64,000 bases of DNA, taken from the NCBI GenBank assembly GCA_903883945.1, contig CAISCV010000051.1, positions 31,835-95,834 of the forward strand, read 5' to 3'. Source of the stretch: an uncultured Chitinophagaceae bacterium (GTDB lineage: Bacteria; Bacteroidota; Bacteroidia; Chitinophagales; Chitinophagaceae). This document shows, in pieces, positions 54,769 to 61,513 of the stretch. A model generated the notes under the pieces. It was given only the letters and a program-made list of their open reading frames with translations, had not been told where the DNA came from and ran no database searches. Each line of letters starts with the position of its first letter. The stretch's first letter is position 1. The position numbers and the translations under genes are program-made.

Positions 54769-54796
54769 GCTTTACTTGCATTGTGTTGATTTAGCT

Positions 54797-54825
54797 TTTG
54801 AAAATAATCCTATCTGTTATCTTTA
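54797..54825 (+). promoter_or_regulatory. Bacteroidetes-type promoter of the ARPP-1 gene
   Basis: TTTG at 54797-54800, a 17-nt spacer and TATCTTTA at 54818-54825 (last base off consensus). The ATG at 54843 is 17 nt downstream. Confidence 0.5.
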
Positions 54826-54842
54826 CACCATAAATATGCCCT

Positions 54843-55784
54843 ATGTTGTATAAGTGGTTGGTAATTGTATTAGTTTGTTTTTACTCTTTTATCAATGCAC
54901 CAGCAAAAGCACAACTCACTTACCAAACCATACGAATAGAATATGATAGCGGCTGGAATTACAAAAACCTCACACTCATTCCCATCAGATTTAAGGTAGA
55001 CGGTTACCCTTTATTTTATTTCCCTGCCAGATTAGTTTCGCTACATGAAGCCATGCAAAGCGGTAAACTAAAGTTTAAAGAGTTTTATTTCGAAAAAGAC
55101 GCTTCCGTAAGGTTATTAACCGTAGAGAATACAAGCAACAACTTTGTTTTACTTCAAAATGGTGAAATGATTACCGGAGGCAAACAAGATAGGATGCTTG
55201 CAGAATCTAAGATTATTTATCCCAATCAAAAAGACCAGTTTGTAGATGTATTTTGTATCGAACAAAGCCGATGGGATAAAAAGCCAAAACCTTTTAAATA
55301 TGCCGGAGATGCTGATGACGATTTGAAACGAATAATGGATCAAACCAATCAGCAACAGTTTATATGGAAGGAGATAGACAGACGTCTTTACACAAATGGT
55401 CAAATAAGCAAAACGGCTGCTTACCTAGATCTGCACAATAACCACGAGAAAGAAGATACGGCATACCTCAATTTCTTTAATCGCAAGATGCAAGCTAGCG
55501 ACAGTATGTTTGCAGGGTTCATTGCCATCACAGATACAATTGTAATTAGTTGTGAAGTATTTGCAACCACCTCTCTTACAACTGCAAGCTACCAAAGTAT
55601 GCTACAGGGATGGGTAAGTAGTGCGGTTTTAAATGGGAAAGCACCAGATTTACCCTATAAAAAATTGAAAATATTTACGGATGCCCTTTTTGATAATGAA
55701 GAGAAACAGAAAATATTTCTTCAAAAGCATGGCAAAGCGTTTATTTGCGAAAAGAAAGTGTTTCACCTGGTGGCACATGGATAA
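54843..55784 (+). CDS. ARPP-1 (DUF6569) domain protein
   Basis: A 313-residue protein with an N-terminal signal or anchor (WLVIVLVCFYSFINAPAKA). The central patch LTVENTSNNFVLLQNGEMITGGKQDRML and VDVFCIEQSRW is the ARPP-1 pattern (an antibiotic-resistance-gene- and rhodanese-phosphatase-associated domain). No function is established for the family. It is a single gene with a good promoter, followed by a heptamer repeat and a deacetylase gene. Confidence 0.75.
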   Translation: MLYKWLVIVLVCFYSFINAPAKAQLTYQTIRIEYDSGWNYKNLTLIPIRFKVDGYPLFYFPARLVSLHEAMQSGKLKFKEFYFEKDASVRLLTVENTSNNFVLLQNGEMITGGKQDRMLAESKIIYPNQKDQFVDVFCIEQSRWDKKPKPFKYAGDADDDLKRIMDQTNQQQFIWKEIDRRLYTNGQISKTAAYLDLHNNHEKEDTAYLNFFNRKMQASDSMFAGFIAITDTIVISCEVFATTSLTTASYQSMLQGWVSSAVLNGKAPDLPYKKLKIFTDALFDNEEKQKIFLQKHGKAFICEKKVFHLVAHG

Positions 55785-55790
55785 TTGATA

Positions 55791-55860
55791 GTGGTTAATA
55801 ATTAGTAGTTAATACTTTAACAACTAATATCTAATTACTAACAACTAATCATTAACAACT
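55791..55860. repeat. Heptamer inverted array (GTAGTTA/AACAACT)
   Basis: Ten 7-mers: gtggtta ataatta gtagtta atacttt aacaact aatatct aattact aacaact aatcatt aacaact. AACAACT occurs three times and pairs with the GT-starting units on the left. It fills the gap between the ARPP-1 and deacetylase genes. Confidence 0.7.
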
Positions 55861-55866
55861 AAAAGT

Positions 55867-56484
55867 ATGTATCTAGTATCTACACCTTGGTGGCTTAGAA
55901 GATTATATCCAACCTTATGTTGGCAGGTGAACACAGTGGAGAAGGATATTTACCTCACTTTTGATGATGGTCCCCACGAAACAGCTACTCCGTTTGTACT
56001 AAATACTTTACAACAGTATAATGCCAAAGCAACCTTTTTTTGTATTGGTAATAATGTTCGAAAACACAAAGAAATATATAATAGAATTTTTTCGGAAGGT
56101 CATTCGGTAGGCAATCATACCGAGCATCACCTGAAAGGATGGAAAACAAGGGACTACAATTATTTAAAAGACATCTCTATAGCCGAGCAATCCATTCATT
56201 CACCCCTTTTTCGTCCTCCTTATGGCCGTATCAAACGCTCACAGATAAAGAAATTGCAAGAAGTTTCATCTCCTATGAAAATAATAATGTGGTCGGTGTT
56301 AAGTGGCGATTTTGATGCTACTATATCCGGAGAAAGGTGCCTGAAAAATGTGATAAAGCATACCAAAGAGGGTAGCATTGTTGTGTTTCATGATAGTGCC
56401 AAAGCTTGGGATAGATTGCACGATGCTTTGCCAAAAGTATTGAAACATTATACCGAAAAAGGATTTCAATTCAAAGCATTATAA
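55867..56484 (+). CDS. Polysaccharide deacetylase (NodB domain)
   Basis: A 205-residue CE4 enzyme. Motif 1 is YLTFDDGPHE with Asp33 (base) and Asp34 (metal); motif 2 HSVGNHTEHH supplies the metal His pair; motif 3 is FRPPYGR; the late VVFHDS carries the last His. It removes acetyl groups from N-acetylated glycans such as peptidoglycan or exopolysaccharide. There is no clear signal peptide, so site of action is uncertain. Confidence 0.92.
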   Translation: MYLVSTPWWLRRLYPTLCWQVNTVEKDIYLTFDDGPHETATPFVLNTLQQYNAKATFFCIGNNVRKHKEIYNRIFSEGHSVGNHTEHHLKGWKTRDYNYLKDISIAEQSIHSPLFRPPYGRIKRSQIKKLQEVSSPMKIIMWSVLSGDFDATISGERCLKNVIKHTKEGSIVVFHDSAKAWDRLHDALPKVLKHYTEKGFQFKAL

Positions 56485-56737
56485 CCACCTATTATTTTGC
56501 TTCCGTTTAGGTATGAAGGGATAGGGTTTAAAAAAGAAGGCAGAGGTAGAAACCTTAGCCTGTTATAATCCGTACCCTATGAAAACAATCTTCAATCTAT
56601 TTAAACCGGTATTTCCTCCGTTTATTCTGTCGCTATTTCGGTAGCTTTTATTAAACGGGTACTATTGTTCTTTTATTTTCTAACAGATAAATTTATTTTA
56701 TTGTGTTTAGGACATAAATTATTTTAAAATTTGCACC
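56485..56737. other. Gap with no supported gene
   Basis: This 253-bp gap holds only a 21-codon ORF (56579-56644) that I do not support as a gene. A TAAAATTTG sequence just before the tatD ATG is a possible -7 box, which would give tatD a very short leader. Confidence 0.4.
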
Positions 56738-57502
56738 ATGAATTTGATAGATACGCATTGCCACCTCTATTCAGAAGAATTTGAGGGTGATATAGACGCT
56801 GTTATTGGCCGTGCAAAGGCTGAAGGGGTAACAAAGTTCTATTTGCCTGCCATAGATAGTTCTTGTTTGGAGGCTATGTTGTTGTTGGAACAAAAATTTC
56901 CCAACGAATGCATTGCTATGATGGGCTTGCATCCTTGTTATGTAAAAGAAAATTATAAAGAGGAGTTGGCTATAGTAGAAACACAATTAGCAGCACGAAA
57001 TTTTGCCGCAATAGGAGAAATAGGGCTAGACTTTTATTGGGATAAAACATTTACAACCCAACAATATGAGGCTTTTGAGCAGCAGATGCAATGGGCCCTG
57101 CACAAACAATTGCCCATTGTAATACATACCCGCAATGCCATGCAAGAAACCTTGGAAAGGGTAAAGCCATTTGCCGCAAAAGGACTAAAAGGAATCTTCC
57201 ACTGCTTTAGTGGTAGCTATGAAAGTGCAAAACAGATAGTTGATATGGACTTTTTGTTGGGAATCGGGGGCGTTATTACCTATAAGAATGCCGGATTGCC
57301 CGAAGCCCTCAAGAATATCCCTGTAGACTATCTGGTTTTAGAAACAGATGCACCCTATCTTACCCCTGTACCTTTTAGAGGGAAAAGAAATGAAAGCAGT
57401 TACCTGAAATATATTATTGAAAAGCTAGCTGAGGTAAAAGAAATATCTATGGAAGCACTTGCAGCTATCACAACATCTAATGCTGAGAAGCTTTTTAAAT
57501 AA
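56738..57502 (+). CDS. tatD: TatD-family metal-dependent DNase
   Basis: A 254-residue TIM-barrel nuclease. Metal-binding motifs are IDTHCHL at the N-terminus, GEIGLDFYW with the metal Glu, IVIHTRNA, FHCFSG and ETDAPYLTPVP. TatD proteins are 3'-5' exonucleases linked to DNA repair and, in some species, D-aminoacyl-tRNA editing. The protein is complete. It is followed by a heptamer inverted repeat. Confidence 0.94.
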   Translation: MNLIDTHCHLYSEEFEGDIDAVIGRAKAEGVTKFYLPAIDSSCLEAMLLLEQKFPNECIAMMGLHPCYVKENYKEELAIVETQLAARNFAAIGEIGLDFYWDKTFTTQQYEAFEQQMQWALHKQLPIVIHTRNAMQETLERVKPFAAKGLKGIFHCFSGSYESAKQIVDMDFLLGIGGVITYKNAGLPEALKNIPVDYLVLETDAPYLTPVPFRGKRNESSYLKYIIEKLAEVKEISMEALAAITTSNAEKLFK

Positions 57503-57510
57503 GGAGGCAA

Positions 57511-57559
57511 GTTGCAAGTTTCAAGTTACAGGTTATTAGTAACCTGAATCCTGTATCCA
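57511..57559. repeat. Heptamer inverted array (GTTACAG/GTAACCT)
   Basis: gttgcaa gtttcaa gttacag gttatta gtaacct gaatcct gtatcca in strict 7-bp phase. It shares unit types and order with the element at 894-963, which is 56 kb away. Confidence 0.7.
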
Positions 57560-57653
57560 CTTCATTCCACAATTCCCACTTGTTAATAATTTCTTAATGT
57601 ATAAAATGGTTGATTGCTTCAATTAACTCGTAACTTTCCCAAAACTTATTTAT

Positions 57654-58127
57654 ATGAGATGGAGAAAGTTCAACGGCGAAACAATCAACCTCCCTATTAA
57701 GGAAGCAGTAGCAGAAGCAATCAGGTCGGAAGTAGCAAAAGGAACTAAGCTAAAAGTGTGCATTGGCACCGATAGCCAGGTGAAAGGTGCTGAAACCGAA
57801 TTTGCGACAGTAATTGTTTTCTTAAGGGAACATGCAGGTGGGTTTATGTACATCCACAATGAAAAGTCTAAGCAAAAGTTCCATTTAAAAGAACGGATGC
57901 TGAGTGAAGTAGCTAAAAGCATTGAAATTGCTTATGCCCTTTGCGACTTGTTTATTGAGTTTAAAGTAGATATGGAAGTACATGCAGACATCAACACAAA
58001 TCCTGCTTTTAAAAGTAATGATGCGTTGAAAGAAGCGATGGGTTATATCCTAGGGATGGGATTTGCTTTTAAAGCCAAGCCCGAAGCCTTTGCAAGTAGC
58101 TGCTGTGCCGACAAAATGGTGAACTAG
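57654..58127 (+). CDS. YkuK-like (DUF458) RNase H-fold protein
   Basis: A 157-residue protein with CIGTDSQVKG near residue 41 and a late acidic EVHADINTNPAFKSN, the two conserved blocks of DUF458/YkuK, predicted RNase H-like. Catalysis is not established for the family. The ending (FAFKAKPEAFASSCCADKMV) is also typical. It is the last intact gene before a decayed region. Confidence 0.85.
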   Translation: MRWRKFNGETINLPIKEAVAEAIRSEVAKGTKLKVCIGTDSQVKGAETEFATVIVFLREHAGGFMYIHNEKSKQKFHLKERMLSEVAKSIEIAYALCDLFIEFKVDMEVHADINTNPAFKSNDALKEAMGYILGMGFAFKAKPEAFASSCCADKMVN

Positions 58128-58358
58128 TTGTATTTAAAAAGGGCAAACACACGCTATAATAAACAAACCAATTTTCGAGGACGTACTTTTGGTAGTATCT
58201 CTCGGTAGCATTCTTTTCTTTATACTTTAATTAATCAAAAAAATTAACCGATATTTTATTTGTTTATATCCATTTTTCTATTACCAACCTATATTCTTCA
58301 TCCCATTGAGTAACGCTGTTATATGCTCGCCGTTACTAATCCTCTTATTTTCTTTTTC

Positions 58359-58481
58359 CTATTCAGGCATTTTCAATAATTCATCCTCTTCTGTATAATA
58401 ATCAATGTCAACACTATATTTATATTCTTTTGGAAACGTTACATAGCCAACACAAGACCCCGATATGTATGCGACTGTGGG
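58359..58481 (-). pseudogene. C-terminal coding remnant
   Basis: About 40 codons open on the minus strand, reading PTVAYISGSCVGYVTFPKEY ... EEDELLKMPE and a stop at 58359-58361. There is no start codon and no long upstream frame. The composition is clearly protein-like. I do not recognise the family. Confidence 0.4.
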
Positions 58482-58529
58482 GGAGGTTGGTTACAGTTTA
58501 GTATAGTTGCAGTATAAAACTCTGGGTAG

Positions 58530-58895
58530 TATATTGGAGAATCCATTTGTGTTCGAATATACCTTTTATGATGGTGTTACTGAAAAGATGTTGGTGTAAA
58601 ACACAAAACATCGGCGAGATGGGCTGTTCGGAACAACAACAAAGGCACAAAAAATGTCTAACCCTAACTGTTTACCTAGCTGATAGGCAATTATTTCGCT
58701 CCAAAATTCGTATTTGTAATGTTTGGCAGGTTTGCCATCTTTAGCAGCTTTCTTTTCTGAACATTTGAAGTAATGTTCATTACCTAAAGGGTCTTGTAAT
58801 ACACTTTTTGCTCTAGTGCCACCACTGTTGTACCAAAATAGTTCTTGCCAATTAGTAGCATCTATGAACTTTATTTCAATTTCAGAAATTTGCAA
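58530..58895 (-). pseudogene. Truncated HipA-like kinase N-terminus
   Basis: The ORF starts MQISEIEIKFIDATNWQELFWYNSGG and continues HYKYEFWSEIIAYQLGKQLGLDI, a pattern I associate with HipA/CtkA-like proteins, in which a catalytic kinase domain should follow. Instead the frame degenerates, and a +1 frame continues with ISPMFCVLHQHLFSNTIIKG before its own stop. The kinase core is missing. This is a frameshifted and truncated remnant of a toxin-like or kinase gene. Confidence 0.5.
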
Positions 58896-59028
58896 ATTGT
58901 TTTTTTTGTCTCCAATATTACTTTATTACAAGTAAGTAGAAGTGTAATTATTTGAATCAAGTGACCAGCTGTGCTGAACAATTGAGCAAGTGGAGGCTTG
59001 CTATGTCAGTAAAACTAATGTTAGTAAT

Positions 59029-59052
59029 GTATAATATTTTATAAAATTATAC
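59029..59052. promoter_or_regulatory. AT-rich inverted repeat, possible operator
   Basis: GTATAAT-attttataaa-ATTATAC, 7-bp perfect arms, 56 nt upstream of the ATG at 59108. Its location suits autoregulation of the two-gene unit that follows. This is inference. Confidence 0.4.
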
Positions 59053-59107
59053 AGAATAAAAAAAAGTAATGAAAGATTGAATTACTTTCACCAACTCAGA
59101 AAGCAAT

Positions 59108-59569
59108 ATGTATGTAATTACACAATCTACACAAGTTACTGCGAGCCAAGTTTGGTTTGACGAACTAATTGCTACTTTGCGTACACATGAGTTGCAATTA
59201 GAAACCGATACAGCCTCCCCTGAAATGAAAAATATGTATGCAATATTCATGGGCAATAATTTGGATGAAATGTTTAAAGTCAACAAATCGACCACACAAC
59301 AATACTTCGTTCAAAAAATAGTCGTTGAATATTTAAAGCAGCTAGATCAAACTTTACCATTAAAACTTGCTTTTAATTTTAATGATTCAGAGGTACTAGT
59401 ATGGGCTGAGATTGAGGATAATGACGAGAAACAGGAGAAAGCACTTGCGAATGCAGAAGCAAAAATAAATGCAACTTTTCATCCATACGGATTTGATATG
59501 GAAAGTCTTATTGTTGAGAAAAGTGATAACTTACCCGTGCCGAATCATTACAAAATATTTAAGGCATAA
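59108..59569 (+). CDS. Unknown protein, first gene of a HEPN-linked pair
   Basis: A 153-residue acidic protein. The N-terminal half is helical (SQVWFDELIATLRTHELQLE, VNKSTTQQYFVQKIVVEYLKQ). The C-terminal half has SEVLVWAEIEDNDEKQEKALANAEAKIN and NLPVPNHYKIF. The canonical nucleotidyltransferase motif GSxxxG is absent, so an MNT antitoxin is not shown. It ends 4 nt before the start of a HEPN-like gene. The pair lies next to decayed DNA and has a possible operator upstream. It could be a partner or antitoxin, unproven. Confidence 0.65.
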   Translation: MYVITQSTQVTASQVWFDELIATLRTHELQLETDTASPEMKNMYAIFMGNNLDEMFKVNKSTTQQYFVQKIVVEYLKQLDQTLPLKLAFNFNDSEVLVWAEIEDNDEKQEKALANAEAKINATFHPYGFDMESLIVEKSDNLPVPNHYKIFKA

Positions 59570-59573
59570 CCTA

Positions 59574-60062
59574 TTGGCAAACTTTGACGAACATATAGAA
59601 CAAGCCAGAAAAAACTTAGCTTTTTTAAGTGAGGTAAACCAAAAAATTGCTAACTACTACGACTGGCAAGTAACTATTTGTTTTTATACTTCCCTACACC
59701 TTGTAAATGCCCATTTAAGTAAACACAACTTACAATACAGAAAGCACAATGATGTAAACTATGCCTTGAATCCCTTTGTACAATTGTCTATTTCTAAATT
59801 ACCCGAAGAGGAGTATGATTGTTATATGAGTTTACAAAGGTTGAGCAGAAGAAGCCGTTATTTAGCGAATGAAAAAGATAATAACTTAAAGAGTACACAG
59901 GCTTTTCTTACTTACGAAAAACATCTTTCTAAGGCAATCAAACACCTAGACAAGTTGATTTATTTTTTTGCAACTAAGTATGCTGTAAGTTTTGATAATA
60001 AAGACTTCACATGTACTGAAATTGGAAAAGGAGAAAAGTTGCATTATTTTAAGTTGACATAA
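59574..60062 (+). CDS. HEPN/UPF0332-like protein, second gene of the pair
   Basis: About 162 residues if it starts at the TTG at 59574 (LANFDEHIEQARKNLAFLSEVNQK), 4 nt after the previous stop. The track start at 59469 lies inside the previous gene and gives non-conserved sequence. The helical core CFYTSLHLVNAHLSKHNLQYRKHNDVNYAL resembles UPF0332/HEPN domains, where AYYA..H...LL.....H is typical. A strict R-x4-6-H motif is not clear; RKHNDVN is the nearest. HEPN proteins are often RNases or toxin partners. Function here is inference. Confidence 0.6.
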   Translation: MANFDEHIEQARKNLAFLSEVNQKIANYYDWQVTICFYTSLHLVNAHLSKHNLQYRKHNDVNYALNPFVQLSISKLPEEEYDCYMSLQRLSRRSRYLANEKDNNLKSTQAFLTYEKHLSKAIKHLDKLIYFFATKYAVSFDNKDFTCTEIGKGEKLHYFKLT

Positions 60063-60197
60063 TTTGTTTAATTCAATTCAGGTTCGTTCCTACCAAGGCA
60101 GCAAAAAAGGATTTCCACTTCACCCCCTCACGCACTAGTCGAGCTCCAAAAAAATAGGTTATTATAATTTCAATTTGATAATTAATAACTCTTAGCA

Positions 60198-61445
60198 CTA
60201 TTCCTTTACCATCTTCGCTCCACACACCTTTCCATCTGTTGTTTGTATCCTTAAATGATAGGCACCTACCAACAACCCATTCACAGACAAAGTTGGGTTC
60301 GTAGCATCTTTCAACGAAACAGTCTTTACCACCCTCCCAATATTATCAATCACTTGCACCAAAGCTATATGGCTACCATTAACAGTTACCTTATCCTTTG
60401 CAGGGTTCGGATACACTGCCAATTGCTTACTTGCCACTAACCACTGACAACTAACAACTCTGCTATAGGTTGCCGCCCCGCCCTTTTCTACACTTTGCAA
60501 CCTATAGTAGTTAGTACCATTGGTTGGGTGTGTATCTGTAAAAATATACCCATTTGCCCCACTACCTATAGCTTTTACGGTGCTTATCTCTGTGAATGAG
60601 CTACCATCTGTGCTGCGTTGGATAATGAAGTGACTGGTATTTTTCTCATTAGCAGTTTTCCAAAAAAGTTCATTAGCGTCAGCTTTGTTGTTAACCACAA
60701 AACTTATTAAACTGATAGGTAAAACAGGCGTAGAGGTAAGTGAACAGCCATTGGTATAATTAACGGTTACTGTATAACTACCTGCATTCGCATTGGCTAG
60801 TACAGAACTGGTATCCCCTTTTATCAAGGAATCGTTTAAATACCATTGATAACCAGAGGGAGTACCACTTGCAACGGCTATTATACTAGTCCCTTTTTTA
60901 GTAATGGTTGGCTGATTAATAAACCCAATAAACCCAGATATGGTTGCCGTATCCGTCGCATTAATAGGCAAACCTGTAACAGGGTCATTCACAATAATGG
61001 AGACACTTGAGGGTGTATTGGTAATACTTATTGGTGTTTTACCAATAATAGTATTTTGTACAGTAAAACTCAGAGTAAATAGTATCGTCGTATCAGGTAC
61101 AGTAATACCCCCTAACGTATTATCAAACCAAAGGAAAGAAACGTCCCCCTTTGCTGTGTTATTCAGTCCCATACTGCTTGCATTCAACTGAATGGCCGAT
61201 GTCCCATAACTAATGCCACTGTACTTCAAAATAGAAGTGTCCCAATTGATGCTACCCTGAAGCCCTAGTATTAAATTAAAGTTCTTAGCCCTCAGTGATA
61301 TATTTTGAATGGATCCTACCTTACAAACATTTTGAATACTATCTAAGTACATAGTTTTTTGTGCCGTTGCAGAATTACTCATTGATATTCCTGCAACAAT
61401 TACTACAATGAGTAATATTGATTTAACTACATGCTTCATTTTCAT
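60198..61445 (-). CDS. T9SS-secreted protein with cohesin-like domain
   Basis: A 415-residue secreted protein with a signal peptide (MKMKHVVKSILLIVVIVAGISMSNSATAQ). Residues 30-175 resemble a cohesin (ISLRAKNFNLILGLQGSINWD, GDVSFLWFDNTLGGITVPDTTILFTLSF). An Ig-like segment follows (GTPSGYQWYLNDSLIKGD), then a fibronectin-like stretch. The last 80 residues are a T9SS type A sorting domain (QLAVYPNPAKDKVTV). The same cohesin-like module, with matching landmarks, occurs in the next gene, which also has a dockerin-like segment. Confidence 0.83.
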   Translation of the reverse strand: MKMKHVVKSILLIVVIVAGISMSNSATAQKTMYLDSIQNVCKVGSIQNISLRAKNFNLILGLQGSINWDTSILKYSGISYGTSAIQLNASSMGLNNTAKGDVSFLWFDNTLGGITVPDTTILFTLSFTVQNTIIGKTPISITNTPSSVSIIVNDPVTGLPINATDTATISGFIGFINQPTITKKGTSIIAVASGTPSGYQWYLNDSLIKGDTSSVLANANAGSYTVTVNYTNGCSLTSTPVLPISLISFVVNNKADANELFWKTANEKNTSHFIIQRSTDGSSFTEISTVKAIGSGANGYIFTDTHPTNGTNYYRLQSVEKGGAATYSRVVSCQWLVASKQLAVYPNPAKDKVTVNGSHIALVQVIDNIGRVVKTVSLKDATNPTLSVNGLLVGAYHLRIQTTDGKVCGAKMVKE

Positions 61446-61513
61446 TTTTTTAGTTATTTAAATAGATAGTTGTCTTCGCCAATACTTAAACAAAGTTTAA
61501 TAACACTTTAATT

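Larger units (their letters stand above)
58128..59107. other. Decayed intergenic region
   Basis: A 980-bp stretch with no intact gene. It holds two broken coding remnants on the minus strand (listed separately) and a possible operator at its right end. Gene decay here contrasts with the dense coding on both sides. Confidence 0.6.

Noticed and set aside
56579-56644. 21-codon ORF (MKTIFNLFKPVFPPF)
   Set aside because: Too short, no promoter or homology that I can recognise; could be chance.
59469-59573. Upstream start of the HEPN-like gene in the track
   Set aside because: It lies inside the preceding gene in another frame and adds residues unlike the rest of the protein.
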